NCBI GenBank assembly: GCA_030248295.1
Contig: JASANH010001344.1
Span: forward strand, 1-64,000
Source of the DNA: Mesodorylaimus sp. YZB2_4
Lineage: Eukaryota > Nematoda > Enoplea > Dorylaimida > Dorylaimidae
DNA: 64,000 bases
Reading direction: 5' to 3'
In this document: piece after piece, positions 23,101 through 34,196 of the stretch
Numbering within the stretch: the stretch's first letter is position 1
Layout: each line of letters opens with the position of its first letter
Program-made: the position numbers and the translations under genes
The notes under the pieces: model-generated
Database searches by the model: none
What the model was told of the DNA's origin: nothing
Seen by the model: only the letters and a program-made list of their open reading frames with translations

Positions 23101-25992
23101 TCCAGTTTGGAAACTATTACAGGGAAAAATATTTAAACCATACACGCAACATGAGGGAGCTATTCGAGAGGAAATAGACCGACATTCCATGTTCGTGGCT
23201 GTATTGTAGCTGCAAATAGCGATTTAAAGCTTGAGCTGAATCCTGACAAAACCAGAGAATCATCTTCTGTTTGGACGATCGACTCCGATGCTTCCAAATG
23301 CCGCAGCTGATGGGCATGTGCTGGCATTCATGGAATCCTGTAATGGTAGCTACAGTAGCTGCTACAGGAGAACAGATTCAATACGACCTGATCCATATTA
23401 CTGGCGCGAGTGACCAATGGAGCTTTAGCGCCAGGCTAAAACCCCAGGGCGGCGAACAAAGTTATTCGACCTAGTCTATGGCTGAAACATCACCCTGACG
23501 GGTGACACTCCCAGCTGCCGGTTCCGTAGAGTATTGACTTCCAGTAAGTTTTGGAATAGTCCATGCGCCACTCTCCCCTTTGCTTGCGATAGCCAAAAGC
23601 ATTCCATCCAAACCCAGTCTGCTACTGCACCATTACCTGACCTGTTGACTTGCCTATAAAGCAGGTATGAATCAGAAGATAAGAGGAGAGAGGGCATGCA
23701 TCAGAAAGATGTCAGTGACCCAGCAAGTCAAGACAACCAGCCATAGCCCAATCAAGTGCCACGTTAGTCGTCACAGCTCTCCTCTTCGGAGACCAGACTT
23801 TTTCTTTTATTGTTGACTCCACCTAATCTTACGCGACTGCTTCCCATGCGCCATCAGACGCATTGACTCAACACCTTTTCATTGTCTAGCCTGCATACCT
23901 TTGTGAAAATGATGTCTGAGCCTTTAGGCGTGCGTCTGGACTCAAGGCCAAAAACGACAGCAAACAGTAGCAGTCAATCTTTATTGACAAAAAACTTGAA
24001 AGATTTTGAGTGTGTTTTCTTTGTGGTCCGGCTGACTGACTGAAATTCGGGGTTTTTCTGAAAGGTGACAAAGAAACTCTTGTTGTCTCCTTTAAGGTGA
24101 ATTGAGCTAGACATCAGTGCCAAACCCTAAAACTACATTTTACCCACCCCATATAATAGTCCCTAGGGCTAGGACAAAGGTGGAAAACCAAGGTACAGTT
24201 TGTCTGACAAGCTCCTTTCAAGCACACTCTCCATTATTTCTGCTGATCGATATATGGTTTTCTTTCTCCCACTTTGGGGAACAGTTTTTGATTTTTGAAT
24301 CCCAGGATTTATGAATGTTAGCAATTATCTTGGCCCTGGAAGCATTGTGTGTAGATTTATAACCTGTTTTCTTTGGGAATATGCACGCTTGCCGCGTTAA
24401 AGAATAGTCCGCGTGTACATTCCCGAAGAAAACAGATAATAGAAATTATGGCTCAGCCCCTATCTTGGTTAATGGGAGTGCAATTTACTGTAGGAATTTC
24501 GCATCTACTGTACACGTACCCTATTGAGTGGTCTTATGTGCACTGTGGGCCAGCATCAACCGAATCCTTGAATCGGCCGAAACGAACCAGCTTTTTTAGA
24601 CCAAACTAATGTTGCAAATGACGTCGGTTTTTCGTTTTGACTTTGACTTTGACGCGTGTCCATTACTATACTTTGAACCCTGTGCGTTGGTTGTGTTAAC
24701 AGAAATTTTTAGTCGACAGTTTTCCTTATTCATGACTTTAATTGGTTTTCTTCTCAAATAAGTGGTCCGAATTTGTTGCCTTTCAGTATAAAAAAGCTTC
24801 AAGAGCGGGACGCACTGCGCGCAAGCTTTGAAGAGAGGAACTTTTCATCAGCAATGAACTGTCATAAGCGGCTTGCAGCGGGAAATTCAAACTTTGCGTG
24901 TACAATTCGTGTGAAATGGTCTACAGTATGCAGGCCTTCCGTGGAGGGGATATAGGAGTTTCCGATAATTTATTCGATGACGACAATATAAGCGCATGGT
25001 GTCCATAGCATGTTCACGATCTTGCTCTGGAGGGTAATTTTCAAGAAAAATCCTACTCAGTGACAGCCCTTGGGGGCTTTTCATAAAACTGAGGCATGCA
25101 AATACGCACGCACACGTACACAACTGCCTGGATTGACTAAAGATGCGTACGCGATTACGTAACAGCTGCAATCAATCGCTGACATCGGCTGCATTGCATC
25201 GCCCCGCCCGTGTAGATTTCCACGTTACTTGAGTTACAGGTAGCGGATACCCCGCCACCACAGCGAAAAAATTCCCATCAAGCGCATCGCGCGAAGCGAA
25301 GGCTCGAAGTTGAGACGTACTTCAAAACAATGGGTAATTACCATCAGAAAAGCGGAGCGCAGCTGTGGTACCCCAGTCGTGAAGCATCAAATCAACGGGT
25401 TCAGGTGCCTTGTCATCGATCCATTTACTTGACTCACAAGGTGGCACTGACGCGAGGATTGAATGGTAGGCACGAAATAACTCACGATCGGGCTCGAAAT
25501 GGACTCGGTTTCTGCTGCATTGAGGATTTTGGCAAAGATGAATTCTAGGTCCAAGTTCTGCTTATTAGTTCATCACATGAGAATACGAGTTGCATGACTG
25601 CTCTGCTACGATTTTTTTTTCCTGAACGCTCTTTGCTTACGAGCACTTATTTGGGCAACAAACACTTTCTGCTCACATGGCTTGGCAGGCGTCAATGATC
25701 AAGGTACTACAGTATACAGGCAGTCCTGTGATCAAAGAACCAGTGCTTCCTCGCCATTACTACAGTATGCTGTGCCTGCTTATGGCTCAATGAACCACCC
25801 TAACCTGTCATTTATGTGCACTAGACAGCCAGAGCCCACGAACTCAATATTATCCACATCCAATCACTCGTACAAACGACCCACGACACGACCGACTGTC
25901 GATTGAAGGACCCACGGAGTACATCACATACTCATTCATGGGTTCGGTGCAAGTTATAGGCAACACAGAACGACAGCAAATCACTAACCAAA
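17189..25992. other. Repeat-rich spacer without recognised gene
   Basis: No frame reads as a known family. Visible items are a 16-nt G run (18754-18769), a 13-nt C run (20170-20182), a dispersed repeat (about 20205-20345, 21003-21070, 21375-21445) marked by CACTTCC, ATTGCACTGATAAA and CATGGGTGTCAAAAAGCAGGA, and family G fragments near 21085, 21315 and 24855. A tRNA-like B-box (GGGTTCGACTCCC on the minus strand) lies near 20115. A 140-codon frame at 19473-19895 (minus) was not recognised. Confidence 0.45.
18754..18769 (+). repeat. 16-nt G homopolymer
   Basis: An uninterrupted run of 16 G. Similar G or C runs of 12-17 nt lie at 20170, 44479, 50711, 53108 and 62119. No gene overlaps. Confidence 0.9.
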
Positions 25993-27100
25993 TCACACAT
26001 GCAAGCCAGGGGTCTCCTCGTCCCCCACGCCAGCACCCTGCTGACCACTCTCCTCGAACTCGTCCGCATTGTCCTTGGTCGGCGTCGGACACTGCTCCTC
26101 GACATCATCGCCAATGCGATCCTGTTGGCCCTCCACCGCATCCTCCACTCCACTCTCCTCATCCACCATCTTCTCCTCCTGCTCGTCCGCACCCTCCTCT
26201 ATCTGCTCCTCGTCCAGCCTGGCCTTCTTGCTGCCCCCCCCCTCCTCCTCCTCCTCGACGCCCCTCTTCGCCCCACCCTGCCCCATCTCCTCGGCCCCCT
26301 CCACCTTCTTCTTCTCCAACTCCTCATCCAACGTGCCATCCAATCCCAGCCCCAGCAACTCCCTCATCCTTCCATTCTCTTCGTGCAGTTTCCTTACCCT
26401 TCCCTGGTCAAACTTGCGGACCCGTATTCTCCAGTGCGGGGTCCACACTTCAGAAGTCGTTTTTGATCGATATCTCACGAACCGATCACAATTTCGCGAA
26501 ATCCCATCGTAGGGTTCTCGGGTGCCATGTCCCACATGCTTGGGTCGAATTTCATCAAAATCCGTCGAACGTTGCCCGAATGGCGCCGAAAAAACCTTCC
26601 CGGAACTATATAGACCTCGTTTGTAACGTAAAGTACCGTAGTTTTGTAGAGCCGCGAGAACTATCTTCTAGCACAGGTAGCGTACAGTTGCTACTTGATG
26701 CTGCAAACAGTGAGAATGCCTGTGCTAGAAGATAGTTCTTCCTTTCGTACGATTCATGTTTCAATTGAAGTTATTATTGTTTTTGGGCACTTTTTTGGGG
26801 TTTTCGGGCCGCCGTTTGAGAACCGCTAGATCGATTTCGATAATTTTTGGTACTAGCATGTCCTACCTATCAACCTATGATACTACCAAACGGTTTTGCA
26901 AAATAATGGCTGGTTGTCGAGATATGCAGATAAAACCGTTTCGCCCTGTGTTATAACATGCGTTGGGTCTGTGGACCCAAGAGTTCGACCAACTACGGGT
27001 TAATTGTCTCTGCAAGAGGACGATGGTCGACTGCATTCCCTCCATATTCTCATCCATTTCCAACAAGAAATCGCCCACTTCCTTGTGTTGGGTTTTCGAG
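25993..27100 (-). CDS. wtap: WTAP-like m6A writer subunit, 3' part, interrupted by an element
   Basis: Coding is read at 27100-27001 and again from 26394 to the TGA at 25993. The upper piece contains V-G-D-F-L-L-E-M-D-E-N-M-E-G-M-Q-S-T-I-V-L-L-Q, closely matching the signature of WTAP/Fl(2)d (D-E-x-x-E-G-M-Q-S-T-I-x-x-L-Q). WTAP is the coiled-coil scaffold of the METTL3/METTL14 RNA m6A methyltransferase, in the nucleus. The lower piece continues with a coiled coil (R-K-L-H-E-E-N-G-R-M-R-E-L-L), a K-K-A-R-L basic patch and a strongly acidic Glu-rich tail. The two pieces are separated by a TTAA-flanked repeat element at 26394-27003. Removing the element and one target copy would leave the frame intact. 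With it present, no clean splice pair was found. The upper exon starts after a CACGTCAG acceptor with a poor pyrimidine tract. 5' exons were not located, so the gene may be disrupted on this haplotype or may use a new intron. Confidence 0.7.
26394..27003 (-). mobile_element. TTAA-flanked piggyBac-like MITE inside the WTAP-like gene
   Basis: The right end read on the minus strand is TTAACCCGTAGTTGGTCGAAC. The left end read on the plus strand is TTACCCTTCCCTGGTCAAAC. The ends are imperfect inverted repeats starting CCC beside TTAA (mutated to TTAC on the left), as in the piggyBac superfamily. The 0.6 kb interior has an internal hairpin (GAACTATCTTCTAGCACAGG and its complement, about 26660-26735) and no transposase. 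Related copies lie at 59181-59500 (opposite orientation), 56925-57205 and about 51975-52137, the last three in or beside the HELQ gene. Superfamily assignment is inferred from the ends only. Confidence 0.7.
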
Positions 27101-28512
27101 CTGACGTGAGTTGTGACTAACTATTCGAGACTTCCTGCACGCCAGATCACGAGTCCCAGAGGTGTACAGTAGGTCGAGTCGCTCACAATGGAATGCGCCC
27201 ACGCATCTTGATCTTGCTTACAATTAGACCAGCCAACCAGACGCCTAATGTTGAAGGACGATTTTCGCCGGCTAATAACTCGAGAACGGGTGGACGAAAA
27301 TTTTTGATTTTTCGCACACTTTTCAGAATCGGCCGGGTCTACAATCGTGCCAATTTTTATCAAAATCCGTCAGCCGTCGTGGAGTTCCAGAATACGCGAT
27401 TTCTTGTTCAGGGGGGAGAAGAAGAAGGAGGAGGAGGAGGATAAAGATCAACCTAGATCAGCAACCGGACATTGTACAGCAGTGAAACTAAGTTTTTCTA
27501 AAAGCTTAAACTTTTAGAACCTGCCTTTTCACACAGATTTTTCAAAAGCATTCATGGCTAAAAAGTTACAGTATTCCTAAAAAAGGCCTAGCCATTTTTT
27601 GGCCTTTTTTACACCGTCACTCGTCAGATACTAGACGGATTTCGATAAAAATCGAAACGGTTGCAGGTCTGACCTATCTTGCAAAGCTTGCGAAAAATCA
27701 TCTTTTTAGGTTCAATCGTTTTTGAGTTATCGACTATCGAAAGTAGGGCAAGCTGGTGTTCCTGTTCTCAATTTTTGGCGCGGGGTTTAGAAACATCAAG
27801 TGAACGGGTTGAGGCGCAGCGCCATTGATTGGCTAGGCTCAGCGGACTCTAACGAAGATGGGTTTGGTGTACAGCAATAAATTTGCCGATAATGAATTGA
27901 GAATATGTGAACGAATATAAATGATGTGAGAAGAGTTTCCGTGGACAGCACATATTTTAATTGATGCGGAGGTAATATTGTTGAGGAAAATTCGAGCTAA
28001 CAATAAGTTGACAAACGTTGCGGATCCTGAATTTCAGCTTCTGAGGGAACAGAAGTTCAGATCACCCCGAGCATGACCCAGTTCTTTTTAGGCTGGCTTC
28101 AGTTGCCCCTTTTTACATACTTTTTTTAGTTTATTTGGAGCACATTTGGTTGTGGCAGAGAGTGGCTTTTCAACAGCACTTTTGTTTTCCGACCACGAGG
28201 CTCTCAGTTCGACTTATTTACGGTTTAGAATTTTTGGGTTTCGTTTCTTTTCTTTCTACGAGACAGAGGGACGTTATTGCGAACAAGGAGTGTGAGAGTG
28301 GTACTTGACTTTTTTGTCCAGTCAGAGATAAGGTTTCAGGCGTGACAGATGCATAAAAGAAGTAGGTACTGAATTTGTTGTTTTTCCTGCCGCCTGTATA
28401 TCTTAGAAAAATCTGTGCATTTCATCGTTAAGAGTTTCTGACTAGTATGAAATGATCGATCGGTGAGGTGTTTTGGGCCAAACTAGTTTGTAGCAAAAAA
28501 ACGAAAAACGGT

Positions 28513-29271
28513 CTTATTATTTCCAAAAAAGTCTGTTATGACAGACTCGAAACTTTTAGACCAGCCAATGCACACAGTGGAACCAGGGCTTAGGATGGCT
28601 GGTCTACTCGGCCACTGCTAAGCGCAACAACGGTCTAGGAAAAAGTCTGAGCGGAAGCTGCTTTATCTGCATGAATATCAACAGGGCGACTGATCCTGGC
28701 AACGAGCAGAGGGTCCTGTAATCCCGTGCTCGTGGTCTGCTAGTGGGCTAGGGGGTCTTACTCTCGTGCTATGCGCGCACATGCTCATATTAGGTAATGT
28801 TCAAGCCGCGGCTAGGTAAATCATTTTGTGTTATGTATCCCTTTATCCTCGAGCGGTTCATTACTGATATGATAAACCATGAGCCTGAACATAAAGTTGG
28901 AAGGAGGGGGAAAGATTGTTGAAAGTGTCTCTCGAGGTTTAGGCATTTAAGGATAAGCCATATCAGTTTACTCGCAGCGCTACAGCTTTAGCATAGTCAG
29001 GTTGCTCGTGTGGAACAGCACAGCTGACTTTGGGGAGCCTGTCTGAACATCAGCAGTACACAGAATACAGGCTTTGTGGTTTTGATGCTGACCTCTAAAT
29101 GCATGATGCAGTGATTCTACGTGCACTGTGTGCAGCGCGCAGCATGTCGGGCCACCTCTCGTTTCTTGTGGCCGAGTAGACCAGCCATCCTAAGCCCTGG
29201 TTCCACTGTGTGCATTGGCTGTTCTGAAAGTTTCGAGTCTGTCATAATAGACTTTTTTTGAAATAATTATG
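28513..29271. mobile_element. MITE-like element with ~103-bp terminal inverted repeats
   Basis: 28513-28615 and 29168-29271 are near-perfect inverted copies. Each holds GACAGACTCGAAACTTT, then GCCAATGCACACAGTGG, then ACCAGGGCTTAGGATGGCTG, in opposite orientation. The roughly 550-bp interior has no substantial open frame. This is the structure of a non-autonomous DNA transposon. Target-site duplication and superfamily could not be assigned by eye. Confidence 0.75.
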
Positions 29272-31064
29272 TAGGTACGGTCAGTTCACCCAAAACTGTC
29301 TCAAAGACTTTCGACGGATGCGCTGAAATTTTCCACAAAAAGCGCAAGAAGATTGCACAACCCTGAAAATGTATGCTGCAGTTTGATTGTAAATTACATG
29401 AACCACGTCGCAAAATAATCGTCCGCTTGCAGCCAAGGAGCACCCTATTGACAGCATATTGATGTTTTCGTTATACTCTCCACATTCAGCAGCGTGCGAT
29501 AGCCATAAATTTCAGTGTTTCAATAAAGCATCCAAAACCTAGATCATGAAGGGGGGGTTCGAGAAGCAAAATTCATACAATTCGTACAAGGCGCAGCGTC
29601 TTTTTAAAACATTCAAATTTGAAAATTTTCTAGCTTTGTGGGTCCCCTGTTTCAGACATTTATTTCGCCAGTGCAAAAAATATTTTATGGGGCAACAATA
29701 GAATTGGGATGTTTTATTAATCAAGATCTAGACAGCTGCAGTGGTCGCTACGAAGGTGCACCCAACTCATGCATCCTCCTCACACACCTACCTGCAAGGC
29801 CATTGACGTGAGTTTATTACATGCATAATGTATTTGCCGTGAAATTAGAACCCCTGGTGTCTCTCCAACCCACCCCCATGCCAGAGTGCGCGTAATGACC
29901 CTGTTTGGCCAGTGCATGTGCGCGTACTCGGCAATTCCTCACCGAGACAAGTGTTCTGGCGCTTCTTCATTTAGTTATTCTTTGCAAGACATTGAAGAAC
30001 TGTTCTATTTTATCCCCTTCAATTGAAGATTGCTGTCGGGCGAAATGGAGGAGGGAAAATTCTTTGGCACGTCCGTGCTAATACTCACGTCCTAAGTCTG
30101 CACTTTTCATTTTCTAACTTTGAAACTTCCACTCATGTCCTCGCCTCGTGCGACTAGGAAAAGAACGAGATTAATACACTTTCTCTCGGGCCATTTTTAT
30201 TCTTATTACAAGAACTGAGCAGGTCTGCGCATGGAATGTGTCCAATCTCAGGTCGAAGCTAGATCGTGTGCATAAATGCCTTAAGAAATGTAAAGTCGCT
30301 TATATGCGGGGGGTATCCGAAGATGGAATGAGAAAGGGAGTGACCGCCCAGCGGCTGGCCTCATCATTCCTAGTGGTTACCTAGCTAAGCAATATTCGCA
30401 CCCCGTTCGTGCATATTACGCAAACCACCAGTCGAGTTAGGGGCTTCGCTTTTCTTTTTTTTCGCACGCATCATTTCTTCTCTTCTGCACATAGTTGGTT
30501 TCTTGTAGCCCGGAGGAAGTGAGGGACTCGCTTTGCTGGTAGTCACGATGAGGAGTGCCTTTAGGTTCGGGCGTCAATGTTAATTCCTTCTTAGGCACGG
30601 GGGTCGCAGTGCCGTGAAATAAGGCGGAAGATGAAAGGCGACAGTCGCCAGCTGCTGTGATTCGAGGTTCATAGGCCCCCTTGGAGGAAAAACGCTTTTA
30701 AAAGGGAGGACGTATCCGGCTGCTTATACTTTGGTCCATGCCAGCCGCGCCAGTGACGTACAGGAATTTGTCACCTCCTTTCGCTTACTACCATGGGCGT
30801 GGATTTTTCGCATGAATGTTTTTCTCTGGTTCCGTCATTTTATTATTGCAGGTTTCCACTCGGTTCACGGGTGTGTGAAAATCTTATTTATTCGAGCACC
30901 TGTAACGGCTAGTTACTCTGCTGGATGGTTGGTCGAATTGAGAAGAGCGAATAACGGTAGCAATTCTGGTTTGATCAGCGAGCCTTATCAGCGAAGTGAG
31001 TTTCAGAGTCTCAGAATGCCAGTCCCATGGTTACCTGGGACTCAGTGGTCAATCGTTAGTGTCG

Positions 31065-31235
31065 CCCTCGTGCCTGGAGGACCATGACGAGTGGAAGAGA
31101 TTAATCGATCTCCCCTGGCTGGGAAACATCAGCCCCTCTGGTTGATGTTTCAGTCGCAGGTATAGTCGCAAGACATGTCTGCTCCTGTCGTCGGAGTTTT
31201 TGCCCCTTCGACTTCGGTCTGCCACACTACCTCCT
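31065..31235 (+). repeat. Dispersed repeat family A, copy
   Basis: It matches 4262-4440 over about 165 bp in the same orientation (CTCCCCTGGCTGGG, GGTTGATGTTTCAG, TATAGTCGCAAGACATG, GACTTCGGTCTGCCACAC). Noncoding. Confidence 0.65.
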
Positions 31236-32431
31236 ACGCCTGCCAAGCTTGGTTACATCAGCGATATCGCCTGAAACTTTGACCCGTCCAGGGTGTACTA
31301 AGATATCCACTCCTCACACGACAACAAGAATGCTTATAACATTGATTTTCCATTTATCAACTGGTCGTAAGCCGCCTCTCTTGCTCTCAAAATTTCTTCA
31401 TCGTCCTTCTCTATATGTATCATCTTCAGGAGACTCAGGCCAATTAAATTAATGAAACCATTATCATAATGATAAGGCCTAAGATTTTTCTAGCTTTAAT
31501 CACAAAATCTGGCCGGTATTAAACGATCTAGAGTTTTCTCGACGATTGAACCTAGTCGTCATCTTCTTACCCTTGTCGATGTTGTTATCATCTTTGTCAT
31601 AACGCCAGAAAAAGCTTTGCTTTGGCATTTCTCTGATGCAATTATTCCTAGCTTCCTTTTCTCTTTTTCACCAAAAGATGCACCTTCGGAAACACCCTGA
31701 GCAGATAGTGGCCGAGTGTTTTTTCCTTCTTATCCAAGCTAGGATCCTTTGACGTAAATTTCCACAAATTACTTCCCTCAGGTGCATAGATAGAGGTGTC
31801 CAACTAAGTTAGTTACTCCTTGCCTAAAGTCTGAACACACCTACCAACTGATAAGCTAATCACAAGCAACAGGAGATAAGGAAGAATCCCTCAGGCCATT
31901 CGTTTTTGCCGAGTGATTGCATTTTTGTCACCCGCGTGGATAATTCTTGTAGAAAAAGAAAAAATGCTGACCCAATTTTCTGGGCTTCATCGCGATTGAC
32001 AAATACAGTTTTTATGGTTGCATACCTGACGGACGAAGTTTATAACTTAGCATACAGCTCAGAGCTCCTCAGTGTCAGTGCGTATGTTTTCAAGAGGAGG
32101 ATTACTATAGCTCTATACTTGCTCGCCAGGGGCTGTGTAGGGTCGTGGATAAGTGGCCCGCTGACGGGTGATCCCTGTTGATTCTGCCATTGGACCAAGT
32201 AACAGGCAAAAGCACAGAACAGAATATTCCCGCGCTGGTACAAATTCAAAATCTCGAGTACCACCACCTAAATTCTTGCACAAGCCTGTTCACCGCCTTT
32301 TTGTCTCATGGCCCTATTAAACCTGCTTTGTCCTGCAATTCTTGCACACGGCCTGTTCACCGGCTTGTGGACGGTAGATCTTCTTATTTGACCCGCCTTG
32401 TCCTCCTTTCAGATTGACTGGCCATTGTCAC

Positions 32432-34196
32432 ATGATGGAATCAGACAACGTGTCCTCACTGCCCCCCTCGCCGTCCTCGCCAGCAGAGCCGATCCTTGTT
32501 GGAATCTCGTTCATTCTTTTCACATCTTCCTTCTTCGTCCCCTACGTCTACGCCATGTTCTGGATGATGCGTGATCGTAACCTGGCTCGCAAGTCCTTTC
32601 AGCGTATCATGATCGCACTCGGCTTCGTCGACCTGCTTCAACTCTTGGTCAATGGCTATGTCGGCAGTGCATTCATGATCGCACGGGCCACACCTCCATT
32701 TTGGATCAATAAAGTATTAGGCGGCTTGTTGAACACGTCCTTTATTATACACTCCTCGTTGGCCACCTTGCTGGCGTTCAATCGATTCGTGGTCATGTGT
32801 CTGAGACAAGAATTTAGACAATCGATTTTTAGTCGATCAAAAACTGATTGGATGATCCTGTTGTGCTATTTATACGGAGGCTGTTTCCTGGTGGCGTACT
32901 TATGTCCAGAAGTGGATGTCCTTCTGCAAAGTGATGTATATTCGTGGCATTATTCCACGACCCAAGAATCGACTACGTTCTGTTACATCGAATTGGTACA
33001 AGATTTCAGTCAAGTGGTCATCATGATCGTTTTCTACACGGCTGTTGTGATCAAAATGAAAATGCTCGTAGCCAACATGTCCACAGCTGCGTTCGTAGTG
33101 GGGCAACGCGGGGCCACGGTGGCTAGCCGGGAGATCGGGGTGAGCATACAAGCCGCACTGGTCAGCACAGTGGTCATTGTGGGATTGATCATTTGGTTCA
33201 CTGCACCACAACTGGCCGCCAACAGATGGTCGTTCCTGTCCGCCAATGCTCTGTGGTTGGCCACGGCTGGAACACAAGCCTGGATTTATTTCGTTTTTAA
33301 TAAGTAAGCGCTAGATTCTGTAACTTCTATTTCTGCACGCACAACTAACGACGAAGTACAGTATGCTACTAAAAGAGAATGGGATAAGGGATGAATGGGA
33401 TGACGCTGTCCTCAGGGATGATTTTGATTTTCTCATAGATCTTTGTAAATACAATTATTTCTCTCATCAACAATTTCTTCGTACTTGAAAGGCGTTTGCT
33501 CATTGGCTCAGGGCTGTAAGCTGCATTCGGGTGTTCATTGGCAAGTACAGTTCACAATGCCGCCATTACGGTAGCTGCAGTGTATTTTCATCACAGCATA
33601 CCTTGAATTTGCAAAAAAAAATGTGCAGTCTTTGTTTGTAAATATTTTTTATATCTTCATGTTCATGTTCATGTTTTACCACATCACCAAACGCTTACGC
33701 GCACTCGAGGGTGAAGGGACACATATATGCACATATATGCAACATTAACGACAAACGTTCGAATTTTTCTCGATTTTTAAGTCTTTTTGCGTTTCTTTCA
33801 CAAAATATACCATATTACCTGTTCCGTTGAAATCATTACCGGTTGCAAGAAAACTCTACTTCGGACTCCAAGCGATTCATCTTACCTGCTCATCAAGGCG
33901 GGAAATTCAAATGTTTGGGTCATTTTCTATTCTGTGATAGGTTTGTCCCGTCCCGCAATTGCAGTTCATTCCTTGCTTTTACCCATTTTAGGCGTTTACG
34001 TCGTCACGCTCTTTATTACGCTTGTCCCTTCTGGAAGAATAGCGGAGGGGCGCCGTTGGACGGGGATGAGTCGACTTTTACCAGCAGCAATTATGGAGCG
34101 CAGAAAAATAAACGAACCCTGGCCCTAATGGGCTACGGCGCAGCGTGTATGATCGGTCGACCGTATGCACCACAAGAGGCCGACACGGTGGCCTGA
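32432..34196 (+). CDS. Nematode-type serpentine chemoreceptor GPCR
   Basis: Two exons, 32432-33303 and 33992-34196, give 358 residues. The GTAAGC donor splits the last codon of the motif Y-F-V-F-N-K. The acceptor CCCATTTTAG restores Lys and runs on to R-L-R-R-H and a Cys-containing helix-8 region, then a soluble tail to TGA. Exon 1 encodes a Pro/Ser-rich N-terminus with an N-V-S site, TM1 (about 21-44), then K-S-F-Q-R-I-M and TM2, and a TM3 ending A-F-N-R-F in place of DRY. TM5-TM7 follow and close with I-Y-F-V-F-N. This pattern (K-x-C/F-x-x-I-M at TM2, x-N-R-x at TM3, I-Y-x-x-x-N-K at TM7) fits nematode serpentine receptors, closest in my reading to the Srt class. The ATG follows CTCCTTTCAG, a possible trans-splice or 5' exon acceptor. 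Probable sensory plasma-membrane receptor, ligand unknown. Confidence 0.75.
33657..33722 (-). repeat. SINE tail fragment in receptor intron
   Basis: TTCATGTTCATGTTTTACCA through CACTCGAGGGTGAAGGGACAC matches the 3' portion of the tRNA-derived SINE at 44789-44951 almost base for base, same orientation. The tRNA-like head is absent. It lies inside the only intron of the serpentine receptor. Confidence 0.8.

Larger units (their letters stand above)
27101..32431. other. Repeat-rich spacer without recognised gene
   Basis: Besides the MITE at 28513-29271 and the family A copy at 31065-31235, the stretch at about 27230-27400 resembles the interior of the TTAA element (ATCAAAATCCGTC, TTTTCAGAATCGG). 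No gene was recognised. The missing 5' exons of the WTAP-like gene could lie here but could not be identified. Confidence 0.4.

Noticed and set aside
25938..26735. Long proline-rich plus-strand open frames
   Set aside because: They are the antisense of the Glu-codon run in the WTAP-like tail; GAG repeats read backwards give CTC and Pro-rich frames.
31680..31775. Minus-strand W-K-F-T frame considered as the conserved W-K-F-T-P segment of WTAP
   Set aside because: Only four residues agree, the following coiled-coil residues do not match, and there is no good acceptor.
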